A DNA stretch of 64,000 bases from Cricetomys ansorgei (lineage: Eukaryota; Chordata; Mammalia; Rodentia; Nesomyidae), in contig JAMJFZ010000289.1 in NCBI GenBank assembly GCA_026225945.1, positions 551,001-615,000 of the forward strand, in the 5' to 3' direction. The notes below the pieces were generated by a model that ran no database searches, was not told where the DNA came from, and worked only from the letters and a program-made list of their open reading frames with translations. A program made the position numbers and the translations under genes. How positions within the stretch are numbered: position 1 is the stretch's first letter; every line of letters begins with the position of its first letter. Shown here piece after piece: positions 1-12,900 of the stretch.

Positions 1-149
1 CAACAACGTGTTCACAATCTCCCTGATGACAGTATAAGTAAGGAAAGCCAAGTTTAATATTCAGGTCATTAAATGTGAAATCTTCCATTCTAGCAGTCTG
101 GAATTTTCCATATCCTCGATCATGGGACTCTGACCACTCTATAATAGTT
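1..149 (-). CDS. Snapc3: Snapc3 exon 7, cut by the window edge
   Basis: The acceptor is ccaaaacag, and the first base completes the Arg codon begun in exon 6. The 149 visible bases encode [39 protein letters not shown] and [18 protein letters not shown] is the beginning of the Cys/His-rich zinc-binding C-terminal region. The exon continues beyond position 1. Confidence 0.95.
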
Positions 150-3100
150 CTGTTTTGGGGAAAGGCAAGGATAAAGCATTATTATTAAAACTTGAATAGG
201 AAAACAAAGAGTTTATATCTGTAATAATTCACACAGTCTGGCTTACTAATTAAATAGACAGTTGCCATCCGAAAGCGAAGATCATGGTGGTTAATAACTG
301 TTGGATTAGGAACAGTGAATTTGGACCTGTAAGTAACAGCACTTGTTACCAACCCTGATGCTGTGGATCAACACTGAAAGGAGAAGATTAACCCTCACCA
401 GTTTCTCTGTGCCATGGTGCACATGCACGCACGCACGCACGCACACGCACACAACCACACAACCAAGCTCCCACAAGAGTAAAAAATGTTTTACAAAGGG
501 GGGTGGTTAGACACTGGAACTTTTCATTTCTCTGTTCTGTTTTTGTGTCTGTTTTGAGACAGGGTCTCACTATAGTGCTGGGTGTCCTGTAACTCAACTC
601 TGTAGACCAGACTGGCCTTGAAGTCAGAGAGATCCTCCTGCCTCCACTTTCCAAGTGCTGGGATTAAAGGTTTGTGCCACCATGCCCAGATCCTGAGAAC
701 AACTGAGGCCAAGGTCTGTCTGCCCTTTTCATCTCTTTCCCTCTCAGTAACGGCTTTTTTCCCCCCTTGAGCTGTGTGATGTGTACCAGTTTAGTATGAA
801 CACAAAATGTATAATAACGCCACATTTCTTCCTTCATCTCATTTTTACAACAGCCTTTAAAAAACAACAAAAAAAACCCCTACAAAAATGTTAACATGTA
901 CTGAGATTAGGTTCCAGGCAGTGGTGGCACACACTTTTAATCCTAGCACTTGGGAAGGGAGGCAAAGGCAGGCAGATCTCAGTGAGTTTGAGGGTAGCCT
1001 GGTCTACAGAGTGAGTTCCAGGACAGCCAGAGCTACAACACAGAAACCCTGTCTCCAAAAACGGGAAAAAAAAAAAGAATCTAATTATGGTAAGTACTGA
1101 CAGCTACAACTCAGATGAAACTGCACTCCTGGGGATACTCAATTTTTATAAGAACAGAACAAGTGAACTCCATTGCAGGATGAAAAATGGCTATAACCAG
1201 TACATGGGAGGCTGTGGACACTCACAACGAAATGAAATACAGTGCTAATAAAATGCTAGTAGAGGTGAATTTTCATATTCATATACCTAAGCAACATCAA
1301 TATACACATAAAATAAAAATCTTTAAAACAAAAAATACTTCAAGATTAACAGTATCACCTGAGATTAATAGTCAGTGCCTTAGTGGGACCTAAGGTATGC
1401 TCCATTTAATACAAACTTTATAATCAATTCAGGGAGGGGCTTTTTACAAGGTAGAAATAAGCTGGGTATAGCACATGCCTTTAATCCCAGCACTCTCAGG
1501 AGAGGCAGAGGTTTGTGGATCTGTGATTTCAAGGCTAGTCCGTTCTACAGATTCCAAGACAGGGGCTACACAAATCTTGTTTAAAAAACAAAACAAAAAC
1601 AAACTGTGTATATGTTGCGGGCCCAGAAATAAACATTTGTATAATTACGTGTGGTGGTACATGTTTTTAATTTCAGCATTTGAGAGGCAGAGGCAGGATG
1701 AGGATCACTAAGGTCCAGGCCATCCACAGCTTCATAGTGAGGCCCTTACTCGTAACAAAAAAGGCACAGAGTTTTGGGACTATTACCTGCTCAAGTCTCT
1801 GCATTCCGGGTATCTTTTGTCATTATAGAATGTTCCTTCAAAATAAAAAAAAGCTGATTTGTATAGGTCCTAAAAGAAAACAGATGGTATTGAATGAAAG
1901 CTCATTTGTAACAATTCAAGTATTCAGAATTCATACACCATAGAATCACAGGAATACTGGGCAGCTCGTGTTTGGTAGCCCTCTCTAGCTGTTAATAAAC
2001 CTTGCTTGTTTGCCCTTAAACATACAAGTGATTCTTTTCAGTTTCATCCTATTGTTTTAATCATTAGGCTTTATTTAAACCTGTGTGTTCTGAGACTCAA
2101 GGAAGGAACCCAGATATTCAGCTTTATTGTTTTTTTACTATGTTTACTTTTCTGACATTTCTTGCATTTTCAGTGTTTTTATAAAAACTTCTATTTTCAG
2201 TAACTCTTAAGAGTGTGGGTTTCTACTCTTCGACTCAGGTTTCTATGTGTAGCCTGGAATTTCCTAGATCTCTTTGTAGAACAGGCTGGCCCCCACTCAG
2301 AGATCCACCTAACCTGCCTCCCAAGTGCTGGAATTAAAGGTGTGCACCATGACTTCTCTTAAAGCTTGCTCCATGAAACACAGCAGTAAGGCACAAGTCA
2401 ATCCTGAGGCTCTAAGTCATAGCGCTGTTTAAGGGGATGGACATGGTCTTCACTCCTCAGGGTTTGCTGTATAAAGATACATGTAATTAATGTCCTGTTT
2501 GGCTTGCAGAACACAAACCTGCCCTTAAGTGTGCTTTTGAAGCACTCAGAACTGTAAGCTAAGATCTAAGATAAAGATCTGAGGGCCTGTGACTCCTGCC
2601 AAGCCTGAGGAACTTAAGTTTGACCCCTGGGCCTCAAGGGTAGAAGGGAAGAACCTACTCTCACAAGTAGTCCTTGGACTTCCATACATGGGCCTGGCAC
2701 ACACCTGCCTACACACATACACAAAAATGTGATAGGACATCTGAAAGATATGCATTCAAGAGCTGGGCATAGTGATGCATACGTACAATCACGTTACTCA
2801 AGGCTGAGGCAAGAGGATTGCTATAAATTTGATTCCAGCCTGGGCTGCACAGTGAGACCCTGTTTTAAATAACAAATGTCCTAATAGAATAACTATTGCC
2901 TTTTTTTTTTTTTTAAACAAAACAAAGGTCGGTATACATACAGTTTTGTTCATCATATAACACTTATACAGAACTCCATCAGAAGTGACTTGAGCAACTT
3001 AATGCCTTCTCACTTAATTGCTTATTTACAGAGAAAACTCTAAGAGAACAAAAAAAGAAAAAATGGTTCCCACCAAATGTTACCCATTAATGACCTGTCC

Positions 3101-6100
3101 TTAACTGTACAAATAGTTAGCATATGGTCAGGTTTAGTTGTGCCCATATGCAATATCTGCATTTGTAAAGTCGAGGCAGAAGAATCACAGGTTCCAAGGT
3201 AACCTGGGCTACGCTCAGAAAATACTAGCACTGTTTACATTTGTTTTAAAGATACAGTTCCATTTTCAAAACAATTATAAAACAACAAACATTAGCAAAC
3301 CCTTTTCTACTTTGAAGCTACAGAGACTTAAATACACTGGAGTTAAATACAATGGCATGTTGGCAGTGACTGCAGCTCACAGCAAGAGCTGCAGTCCTCA
3401 TAAAACCTGCCCACAATTGCTCGTGGGATGCAATGTCAAGGAACCAACATCAGAACTCAAGGACATTTTTTCACTTTCTTTTGGTGTAAAGTGGTCTTAA
3501 CACAAAATAATTTTGGGAAAAAGCTGAGAACTATTGAACATGTAAAGGAATAGCCCTGTGTGAAAGCTCAGGGCTACATTCCAAGGCCTGTGTGGTCTGG
3601 ATGGAATGTAGACACATCTTTAATCCAGAATCCAGAAAGCAGTGGTGGTCTATGCCTTTAGTCCCTGGAAAAAACAGTGTAACTCTCTTTAACTGAGCCG
3701 AGAGCCCACCTTTTCTTGTGAGAGCTGGGCATGTCCTTACTCTGCTAACTCTTCCTCTGATAGTCACTTTGTCTGCCATTCACTCTGACTTATCTCAGAC
3801 GTCACTTCCTGTGTGACAGTGATTCCTTCTGAGTTCTGCTGCTTGTGTCTGCTTCCACTGTCTCAGTGAGCACAGGGACAATGAGTGTTCACTCAATACT
3901 CACGACAGTAGTAAATGCTACTGTGACAGATTCCTAACTTGTAACAGATTCCCACTGTGCATTTTCTACCGCTCTTGCAGGCGGCCTTGAGAGAGAGAGA
4001 GGAAGAAATATTCACTGCCCTTTTTGGCTGTCCTTAGCTGTCTGAAGTTTGACGATCAGGAGCAGCTATAGAACAGGACTAGCTTGTAACAAATCAACCC
4101 ACTATTCCTGCTCTCCTTTCTATTTTAAGAAGTCGAAACGGTATGTAATCATGAAAAGCTACTTATGACAAAAAACTTCAAAACGCTCTGCTACACATGC
4201 CTGCTGGAGCAATCACTATTTCCTTTGCTTTTTATTTTCTTCTTCAAGGGGGAAGGGAGAGGTCACCTTACTTTGCTGATGTGCTCAGGGGCTTGGTCTG
4301 GAGTACTGCTGAATTCTCCACCAATCTGGAGGTCACTGACACAGCAAATCGAATCTCTCAGTTCTGTGAGCTTCTGACTGCCCAATACCAACATCGTCTG
4401 GTATGGTTTGTGTTCTTTGTGCTAAACAGTAAATAAATATCCATTTTAAAAACCAGTTAAACCACAAGTCCTACCCACACCTGACATAAATGGGATTCCT
4501 AATTTTCTTGACTCATCCCTTGGGCTGGCATGAGGGTTCGGTAGTCCAGGCAAGTCCATACTTGCCTAGTATGCAGATTCTGATTTGACCTACACCACTG
4601 AAAACCAACCACAATCATTGGCCGGGATTGTGTGTTTTCCTAGATTCTCTGCATATCTCACATCCATTAATTAGTGTCTAGCATGCACGAGGTGCTAGGT
4701 ATAATTCAGCCTAGCAGTGAGAATGGAGGGGCTCTGCAATCCAGAGCTCAAGCCAACCAATCCTAAACTGTTTACCTTTCCTTGCCAGGGCCTTCCTAGA
4801 AAAACCCCTAAGTGTTGTGGTCTATGATTCCTCATTCCTTTGGGACCAAAACCTTTTAGCCTTCTGTGGTGTGCTTTCTCCACTTAGGTAGTATGAACTT
4901 ACTTTGATGGTATTAACCTCTTATCATCACCCAAAGCCCATGGGTACAACCAAGACAGCTGGTAGAATTTTTCTACTTTGAAGTTTATAACCAAGGTGCT
5001 TCTAAACTGACATCAAGACTAGGAGCCTTTGGAATACAACTTCATCTAATATCAATGTCTTTTGAATTTTCCTGGACATTACATCACTGAAGGTAGCAAT
5101 CTACTTCCTATCCCTAAGTTATAAACCCAAAAATTCATTTTTAAAAATTGGCAATTTGAGATCTCAAGCAACACAGTAAGTACAACCTAGATGCTTCATA
5201 AAAGCCTACTTAAATGCAGATATGCACAGTAATATACATAAGCCACAGAATTTAGGCCACATCTCTGAAGGACCAAACACATAGACAAAAGCTGGTGCTT
5301 GCTTAACACGTTGAAAGCCTGCCTCCAAAAGAGCTTCTTGGCACTGTAAAAGAAGGAGAGGGGTAAGGATACAAATACTGAGCTAGAGCAGAGTTCTTTC
5401 ATGAGAGATTTCTCAGAAATGACTGGGCGTGGTGGTCTGAATGAGAAATGACCCCCATATTCCCTGCCATTTGAAAACGTAGTTTCAGGTGCTGGCCCTG
5501 TTAAGGGAGGTGCAACTTTATTGGAGTCAGTGTGTCACTGAGGACTCTGTGTGTGCCTGTATTTCTGTGTGTGAGCATGTGCATATGAGTGCAATTATCT
5601 GAGTCGGCCAGAAGAGGGCGTTGGAGTCTCTGCCGCTGGAGTGAAAGATCATGCCCCACCCCATCTGTGTGCTGGAAACTCTCAACTCTGGTCCTCTCCG
5701 AGAGAAGTGCTAGCTCCTAACTGCTGAGCCATCTCTCCAGCCCGAGCCTGGGTTTTGAGAGCCTAAAGAGTTGCAGCATTTCGAGTCTGCCATCCAAATG
5801 TTTTCAGCTTCCAGCTGCAGTGGCCGTGTCTGCTGCCTGTTGCCTCTGCTTTGCCATCACACTCTAACCCTCTGGATAAGCCCCAAATAAGCCCTTCCTT
5901 TTGTAAATTGCCTTGGTTGTGGTGTTAATAGAAAAGAAACTAACATGAGTATCCCTAACTTGTTTACTTTTGCATTTTAAAGAGGAACTTCCCAAGGACT
6001 CTGAACTGGTGAGCAAAGTTAATTCTATTCTTCTAACAGCAAACCATTCACAAAAAACAACTAAAGAAACAAAAAACCTCAGTGATTCATAGACTTAGGA

Positions 6101-9100
6101 TCACTATGGATATATATTCCTACTTGAGTTGCTTCTACTACAAAACCAGCTATACACCCCAGTGCTACAAATGTAATCATTCATTAAGAAAGTTAAATTT
6201 AACTCTTAAAATTTCTTGGAACATTTCTTATTAAAACAAAGAACTCATAAATGCATCTGGTCCTAAAAAACAAGATGTCAGACTGTATATTCACTTTGAA
6301 ACCTGTGACAGCACTTCAGATAATTGAATGCTTTGATAAAAAAGTTACTTTTAGGGACTGCTTACCAGTCTCTAAGCAGTAAAGTGCTTGCCTAGTATGC
6401 TTGAGGTCCTAGGCTCCACTCCTAATACCAAAACAAAGCTACTTAGCCATGAAAACCACAAGGTTTCACTACTGACCTTATTAAATATAACAGGGTACAA
6501 GATGTTCACAGATAGGATAAGCTCCCCTTCTTCAATCATGTCTGCTGGGTTTTCAGGTTTTTTTCCTAGTGCATGAGATTCCTGAAGAAAGAAAATAAGA
6601 CCTTGAAATTAGCCACTGAAACTTAGCTAGGAGGCAGTGTAGCACAGTGCCTTCAGTGAGGGCTCCAGCCAACCTTGGTTTCATGTCTAATTCCAGGTGA
6701 GGAATGGTTAGTGTCTTTATGCCCACTGTAATAACAGAATAACACATTCTGGGAATGTGTACATAAAACATGGAATAAGACACCTGGTGCTACATGCTTA
6801 ACAACTGGTAAACTGGAATATTAGCTAATACTGTTCTGAATGGCATTTTTCATCACTAGTCTTTGTTTACATTCTTTAATATCCTTATAAATCAGTTTTA
6901 ACAGAAGGAGCTTGGAGGTTCAGCAATCTACTCAGGGTTGTAAATACATACCACTATCTCAACTTTAATAAACCACTTTCTGCTTATGTGTTAATAGTTG
7001 TAAGGACCACTACAGTAAAGTAGTTAAGAAATGAAAATGCAAGATGTTTTAAAAAATAAGTGGGCGTCAGGACTGGAGAGATGGCTCAATGATTAAGAGC
7101 ATTTAGTGCTCTTGCCAAGGTCCCAGCAGTTCCAGGGGGTCTGATGCCCTCTTTTGCCCTCGGTATGTGGTGCACATTCATACACTAAGGCACACAAACA
7201 TACACCAAATAATTTTTTTTAAGTGGTAGTGATGTCATGCAGAGTAGGAAGCTGCTTCTACTGAAGCAGCCATCAAGCTGAGAAGATAAAATGGAATAAA
7301 TTACTTTGGAAGTCTGGGAATGGATTAGGTATTCCCACAGTGTTTGGAGAAGGGAGAAACTGATTGCAAGTAAGCAGTATGTCCAAACCAACTACCTCTC
7401 CCCACCCCTCTCCCCCCTGCAGATGTGAGATAGCAGCTGATTCCCTGAACAGCAGGCTGGTGCCAAGTAGACAAGCAGAGCCCCTGTCCTTAAAATGTGG
7501 GTTGTGTTTTGGTTGGTCTGGTGGTGCCTTAAGGGCCTGGTCAGATTCTTGCCTTGACTGGCCCAGCAGGCAGTAACTGACAGAATCACTTATTGGAAGA
7601 TTTAGATATAACCTTCCTTAACAGGTTTTTTATTTAAATTTTGATTTTTGAAGCCAGACATTTAAGATCTGTGTCAGGTCACTGATTAAACACAGAGGTC
7701 ACAGAATAGAAATGTCAACGGCCATACACAATTATGCATACAGCAAAACAGCCTGGAAAAGTAAGAAACTCAAAACAACTAATGTCCAGTTTTCAACAAA
7801 ACTTACTAAACACACAGAACAGGAAAATTTGGCTCATTTATAAGAAAGTTAAAAATTTTATGTCAACTGACCTCAAGGAAGCTTAATCATTGAAATTACT
7901 AGTTAAAGAAGTTAATTAGGACTAAGCAGGAGTTGTGCGTGCCTTCAATCCCAGCACTCAGAGGCAGAGACAGGATCTCTGTCAGCTCTGAGCTCTCTAG
8001 CCAGCCTGGTCTACACAGTGACTCCCAGGACAGTTTAAAGCTATATAATGTCTTAACCCCTCCCTCTCCCCTCCAAAAAAATTAATTAGGGCTGGAAGAT
8101 GGCTTAGCAGGTAAAGGGCTTGCTGCCAAGACAGGCAACCTGAGTTCTTGTTCTCAGGAACCCATACAGGGAAGGAGAGAACCGAGTCCAGAAGTTGTCT
8201 CCTCACCACACACATGCTGCGGCAGGTGTATAGGTATACCCTACCCAACCAACGGTCTCACTCTCTCTAATGTAAAACATTAATATGGTTATTGATTATT
8301 CCTACAAATTCTAGACTCACATATAAATAAAAGCCTTCTGAGTAAAAGCAAATAAAATACAATGCTAAGCCAAGCTGTCATAAATATGGTCAATGAACTA
8401 ATAGAAACCAGTTACTTAAATCAAAGAAACCAAGTTCCTCAATTAAATTAGCAGCAGATTTTTCAACCAAAAACAAGACAAGAAACAGGTCAGATGACAC
8501 ACATCAAACCAGGCAAGAAAACAGTTACCCAGAATTCTATATCTAGCAAAACTATCCATTAGGAGTGAAGGAAAGATGAGGCCACTTTCAGATACACAGA
8601 CACTGAGGAAGCACTGGCAGAAGCAGGCCTTCACACGGAAGTGAAAAGACATGAGGCAGTACCTCGAAGCCTCACAAGTAAGACAACCATTAAGAAGATA
8701 CCTGCAATATTTGCAGAAAAGGAGGGGGAGGTGGGAATCAAATTGATATTCAGCAGAAACCAATGTCTAATATAAGGAAATAATGGAAGAACAGAGGAAC
8801 AAAGGAGATCCAAAGACCTGAATAACAGAAGTAAGCCCTTTCTTGCCAGTAACTAGTGCAGCTGTAAATGCATGGCACTCCCTTATTAAAGGCAGGCTGA
8901 CAGACTGAATTACAAAAACTTTATTCAGCAATATGTTGGCTACACAGGACTCATTTTAGATACAAAGGCACAAACAGGTTCTGTTGTGGGAGATTTTATA
9001 TTTATGGATAATATTCCAGTAAACTGTCCTTGTAGCACTGTAAAGGACTCACTTCCTACCAGTAAACAAAGGAGTGGCTATCCAGCTCTCCACATGAATA

Positions 9101-9870
9101 GGACATTCCTTAGCCTTAAGGCAGATGAAGGTTAGGTTCCATTCATTTGTATATTGGAGGGCTGGAGGAGAACCAAGAGGAGAGCATGGGGTGAGGAAGC
9201 CTTGGAGTGAGCTGTCTGCCTAGCTACCTGGGTATAGAATTCCTTGAGATTTGACCTGGTTTGTGATTAATAAAGAGCATTGGAAAATTCAACGATGGAC
9301 TCTCATTAAAAGATTGAAAGATAATTTAACAAGGTTCAAAGTAAGGGTAGAAGATATTTTATGTAAACCATAAAAAAGAAAATTGGTGTAGGCTTTTTTT
9401 CCTGGCAGACAAAACAGGCTTTAAGCTAAAAAAGATTGAGACAAAGAAGGGTATTAGATGTTGATAAAAGGTGCCATACAGCAATGAGACACGCAGTTAC
9501 AAATATACAGTGAACAAAAAGATCCTGATAGAGGTAAACAATCGATTCTGGCTTTGGATATGTTACTTACAACACTGAATACATAGTGGTGTGGGGGCTG
9601 GGGCAGGCGGGGCTGGGGCAGGCTTGGGGCTGGGGCAGGCTTGGGGCTGGGGCAGGCGGGGCTGGGGATTGAAGCCAGTCTGGGCTGTACAGTGAGACCT
9701 TTCTCAAAAACAAAACAAGGGGATGGAGAGATGGCTCAGAGGTGAAGTATGTCCTGCTCCTGCGGAGGACCTGAGTTTGGGGTGCAGCACCCAAGTAGTG
9801 CAGCTCACAACTGCTCTACGTAGCAGCTTCCATGCTAGTCAGAGCTACACAGTGAGACCCTGAGGTCTCA

Positions 9871-9907
<37 letters not shown>

Positions 9908-12900
9908 ATATATATAATTTCTGGGGGAAGGAGTGCCTTGCACACCACCTGGCTGCAGTCTGTGGGTTGGTGGTGTATTGCTGTGCACAAAAGAATGGAA
10001 GTTAACCCTCATTTTATATCACATATTAAAATTAACTCAAAATGGGGCTGAAAAGATGGATCAGCAGTTAAGAGCATTGCTGCTTTTCCAGAGGACCTGG
10101 GCTTGGTGCCCAACATCCACATAGGATTCACAGCCATCTTCAACTCCAGTTCCTAGAAATCTACTCCCCTCCTCTGGCTTCCATGGGCACCAGGTATGCA
10201 CATGCTGTACAGACATAAATGCAGGCAACACTCAAACTTATAAAATAAATTTTTTTTAATAAAAAAAAATCAAAATGAATCAGAGTTAGCCTACAAACTA
10301 AAACTAACAGCCTACTGAGAAAGCAAAGAGGACAATCTTCACAATACTGGCTTAGGATATATTTCTTAAATATGCTAAAGGTCAGAAAACAAAACAAAAC
10401 AAAAAAAATGAATATTTTTGTCCTCACCAAAATGTAAAACCTGGGACTATCAGGATTGAAAAAGATAATCCACAGAATGAGAGAAAACACTGTCAAATCA
10501 TAAATACTGTAAAGCTCTAGCATCCAGAATACCCAATAAGGAGACAATGTGTTCTGATTGGTAAAGAATCAGAGTAGATGTTTTTCAAAGAAGATAAAGG
10601 ACCAATAAATAGAAAGATGCTTAGCACCATTAGCCACTACAGAAATACAAGTCAAAATCACAAAGTAAGATAAATTTCTATTGGAGTAGTTTTTCTAAAC
10701 AAACAGAAAACATAAATCGAAAAGGATCTGGAGAAACCAAAGCTTCATGAATGGAAATATAAAATGGAGCTTTTCATGGAGCACAACAAACAGTACAGAA
10801 CCATTACGTGCCTATACATTTTTAGGCAGTCATCACAGTGCCTGGCAATTCCACCCCAGGTGTATCACAGAACTGAAAACAAGATCCAAGCACTTACTTG
10901 TACTCAAATATCCACAGTAACAATGACTTGTAATAACCAAAGGATGGAAACAACATATTAACAAAACAGCATATTAACAAATAAAATGTGGTGCACTAGT
11001 GAAACAAGACTTCATCTGGCCATGAGAAGGAATGCATGCTGCACCATGGATGAACCTTTGAATGTCATGCTAAACAAGAAAAACATATGAAAAGAAAAAC
11101 ATTGCATAATTCCACTTTCACAGGGTATATGGAGCAGCAGTTTCATACCACAGACCACAGACCAGAGCTTACCAGGGAAAGGAGAAACTATGTTACTACA
11201 GGGCATAGAATTTCTGTTTGGAATAATAAAAAAAGTTCTAGAAATGGTGATTAGTAAACATTGTTGTGACTGTAATTAATGGTCTTTTTAGTTTTTTTAG
11301 GACTCATTGTGTGGCCTTGGCCTCAAACTCAAAGATCTGCCCACCTTTACCTATTGAATGCTGGGATTTAAAGGTGTGCACTACTACATCTAGCTTTAAA
11401 ATCTCTCTTTAAAAAATCTTTTTCATTACATTAAATTTATTTAAAAAGATTTACTGCTTGCCTGCAGATGCCAGAAGAGGATGTCACACCTGGGTCCTCT
11501 GGAAGAGTTGTCAGTGCTTTTAACTGCTAGGCCATCTTTCTAGCCCTAAATTTTTATTACATTTTACTTGCGTGTGCATATGCACGAATACGCCAGTGAG
11601 TCAGAGAGTGGAGAAGCTAGACGGGAGCTTCCTGAAGTCACTTCTTTTTCTCTGCCACGTGGGTTCTGGGGATCTATGGGCTCTAAATAGCTGGGCTCGG
11701 TGGCAGGTACTTCGGCCCACTGTGCCATCTTGCCAGCCCCAATGTCATCTTACTGAACCCTTAAGACAGGCCCTTAAAAATCTTAAACCCTTAAAAACTT
11801 TAACTATTATTGTATACTCACTGTATATGACCCTGTGTATCAGTAGGGGATTTTCAACCAGGTTCTTAATGTATAATGTACTTCCAGTGTATTCCACCCC
11901 CACATCCCACTCTCCCAGTGCCTTGCAGTGTAGACAAGGCTGGAGTGAACTTGCGGGGACCCTTCCAGTCCATCTCCTGAGTGTTGACATAGCATACACA
12001 ATCATGCCCAGCCAAAATGGTGTTTTGTTATGTAATTGTACCACAGTTCGAAAAGGTGGAAGACAGCAGCGGCCCGTTCGGGCTGTCTGGTGCCCAGCAG
12101 TGTCTGGCATGACTGCACTGAACCCGTTATGGTGTCTATATCCTAATTCCTTAACACTTGCAACTTTCACTTTGTCTTAAGAGTTTCATGCATGAACCAA
12201 TGGATTCAGAATATGGTTTACAAAGATGGCTGTGGTGGCACATGCCTCTAATCCCAGCACGCAGGAGACTGAGGCATGCAAATCTCTGAACTCAAGGCTA
12301 CCACGGTCTACACAGGAAGCCCTAGAATCTACCCCCACCCCCACCCCCCACCCCCACAAAAGAATATGGTTAAAGTAAAATCAGAGGCAGAAACAAAACT
12401 GTTCCAGAACAGGGTGGTGAACTGGCATAAAATTGGCCTAATGCTGACACGACAGTCAGACTAAACTAAAAGCAAGAGCCAGTCAGAGCTGAAGGAGGCA
12501 ATTGTGTGGTGCCTGCCATTCTGTGAGTAATCCTCCAACTAGCTCTCAGTTGCTGACAGGTAATGACACACTCCGATTCCTGTCTCCAGGCAGGGTGGGC
12601 GGGAGGATGAGGCTTACCATCTCATAAGCAAACGTTTCTTGTCTACAGGCGCGGTCTATCGTGATATTTTCTTCCCGGTAGTCCAAGAGCCCCTTCCTAA
12701 CACTGTCACAGACACATGAAAAGAAATGGTCACTTCAAACATCTTTTTAAAAGGATTTGTTTCTGTTTTACGGGTGTGAGTACTTGCCTACATGCACGTC
12801 TGTGCACCACATGTGCACTTGGTGCCGACAGAGGGCAGAAGATGTCAGTTCCAGGAACTGAAAAGTCCTCTGTAAGAGCAGCAGGTGCTTCTAACCACTG

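Noticed and set aside
8982..9331. Segmental duplication explaining the similarity of 8982-9331 and 51394-51827
   Set aside because: Similarity stops exactly at TG and CA, and each copy has its own 6-bp duplication, so these are independent LTR insertions.
11572..12180. 202-residue plus-strand open frame in Snapc3 intron 3
   Set aside because: Its first third is an antisense SINE, the rest has no family resemblance, and it is antisense to the gene.
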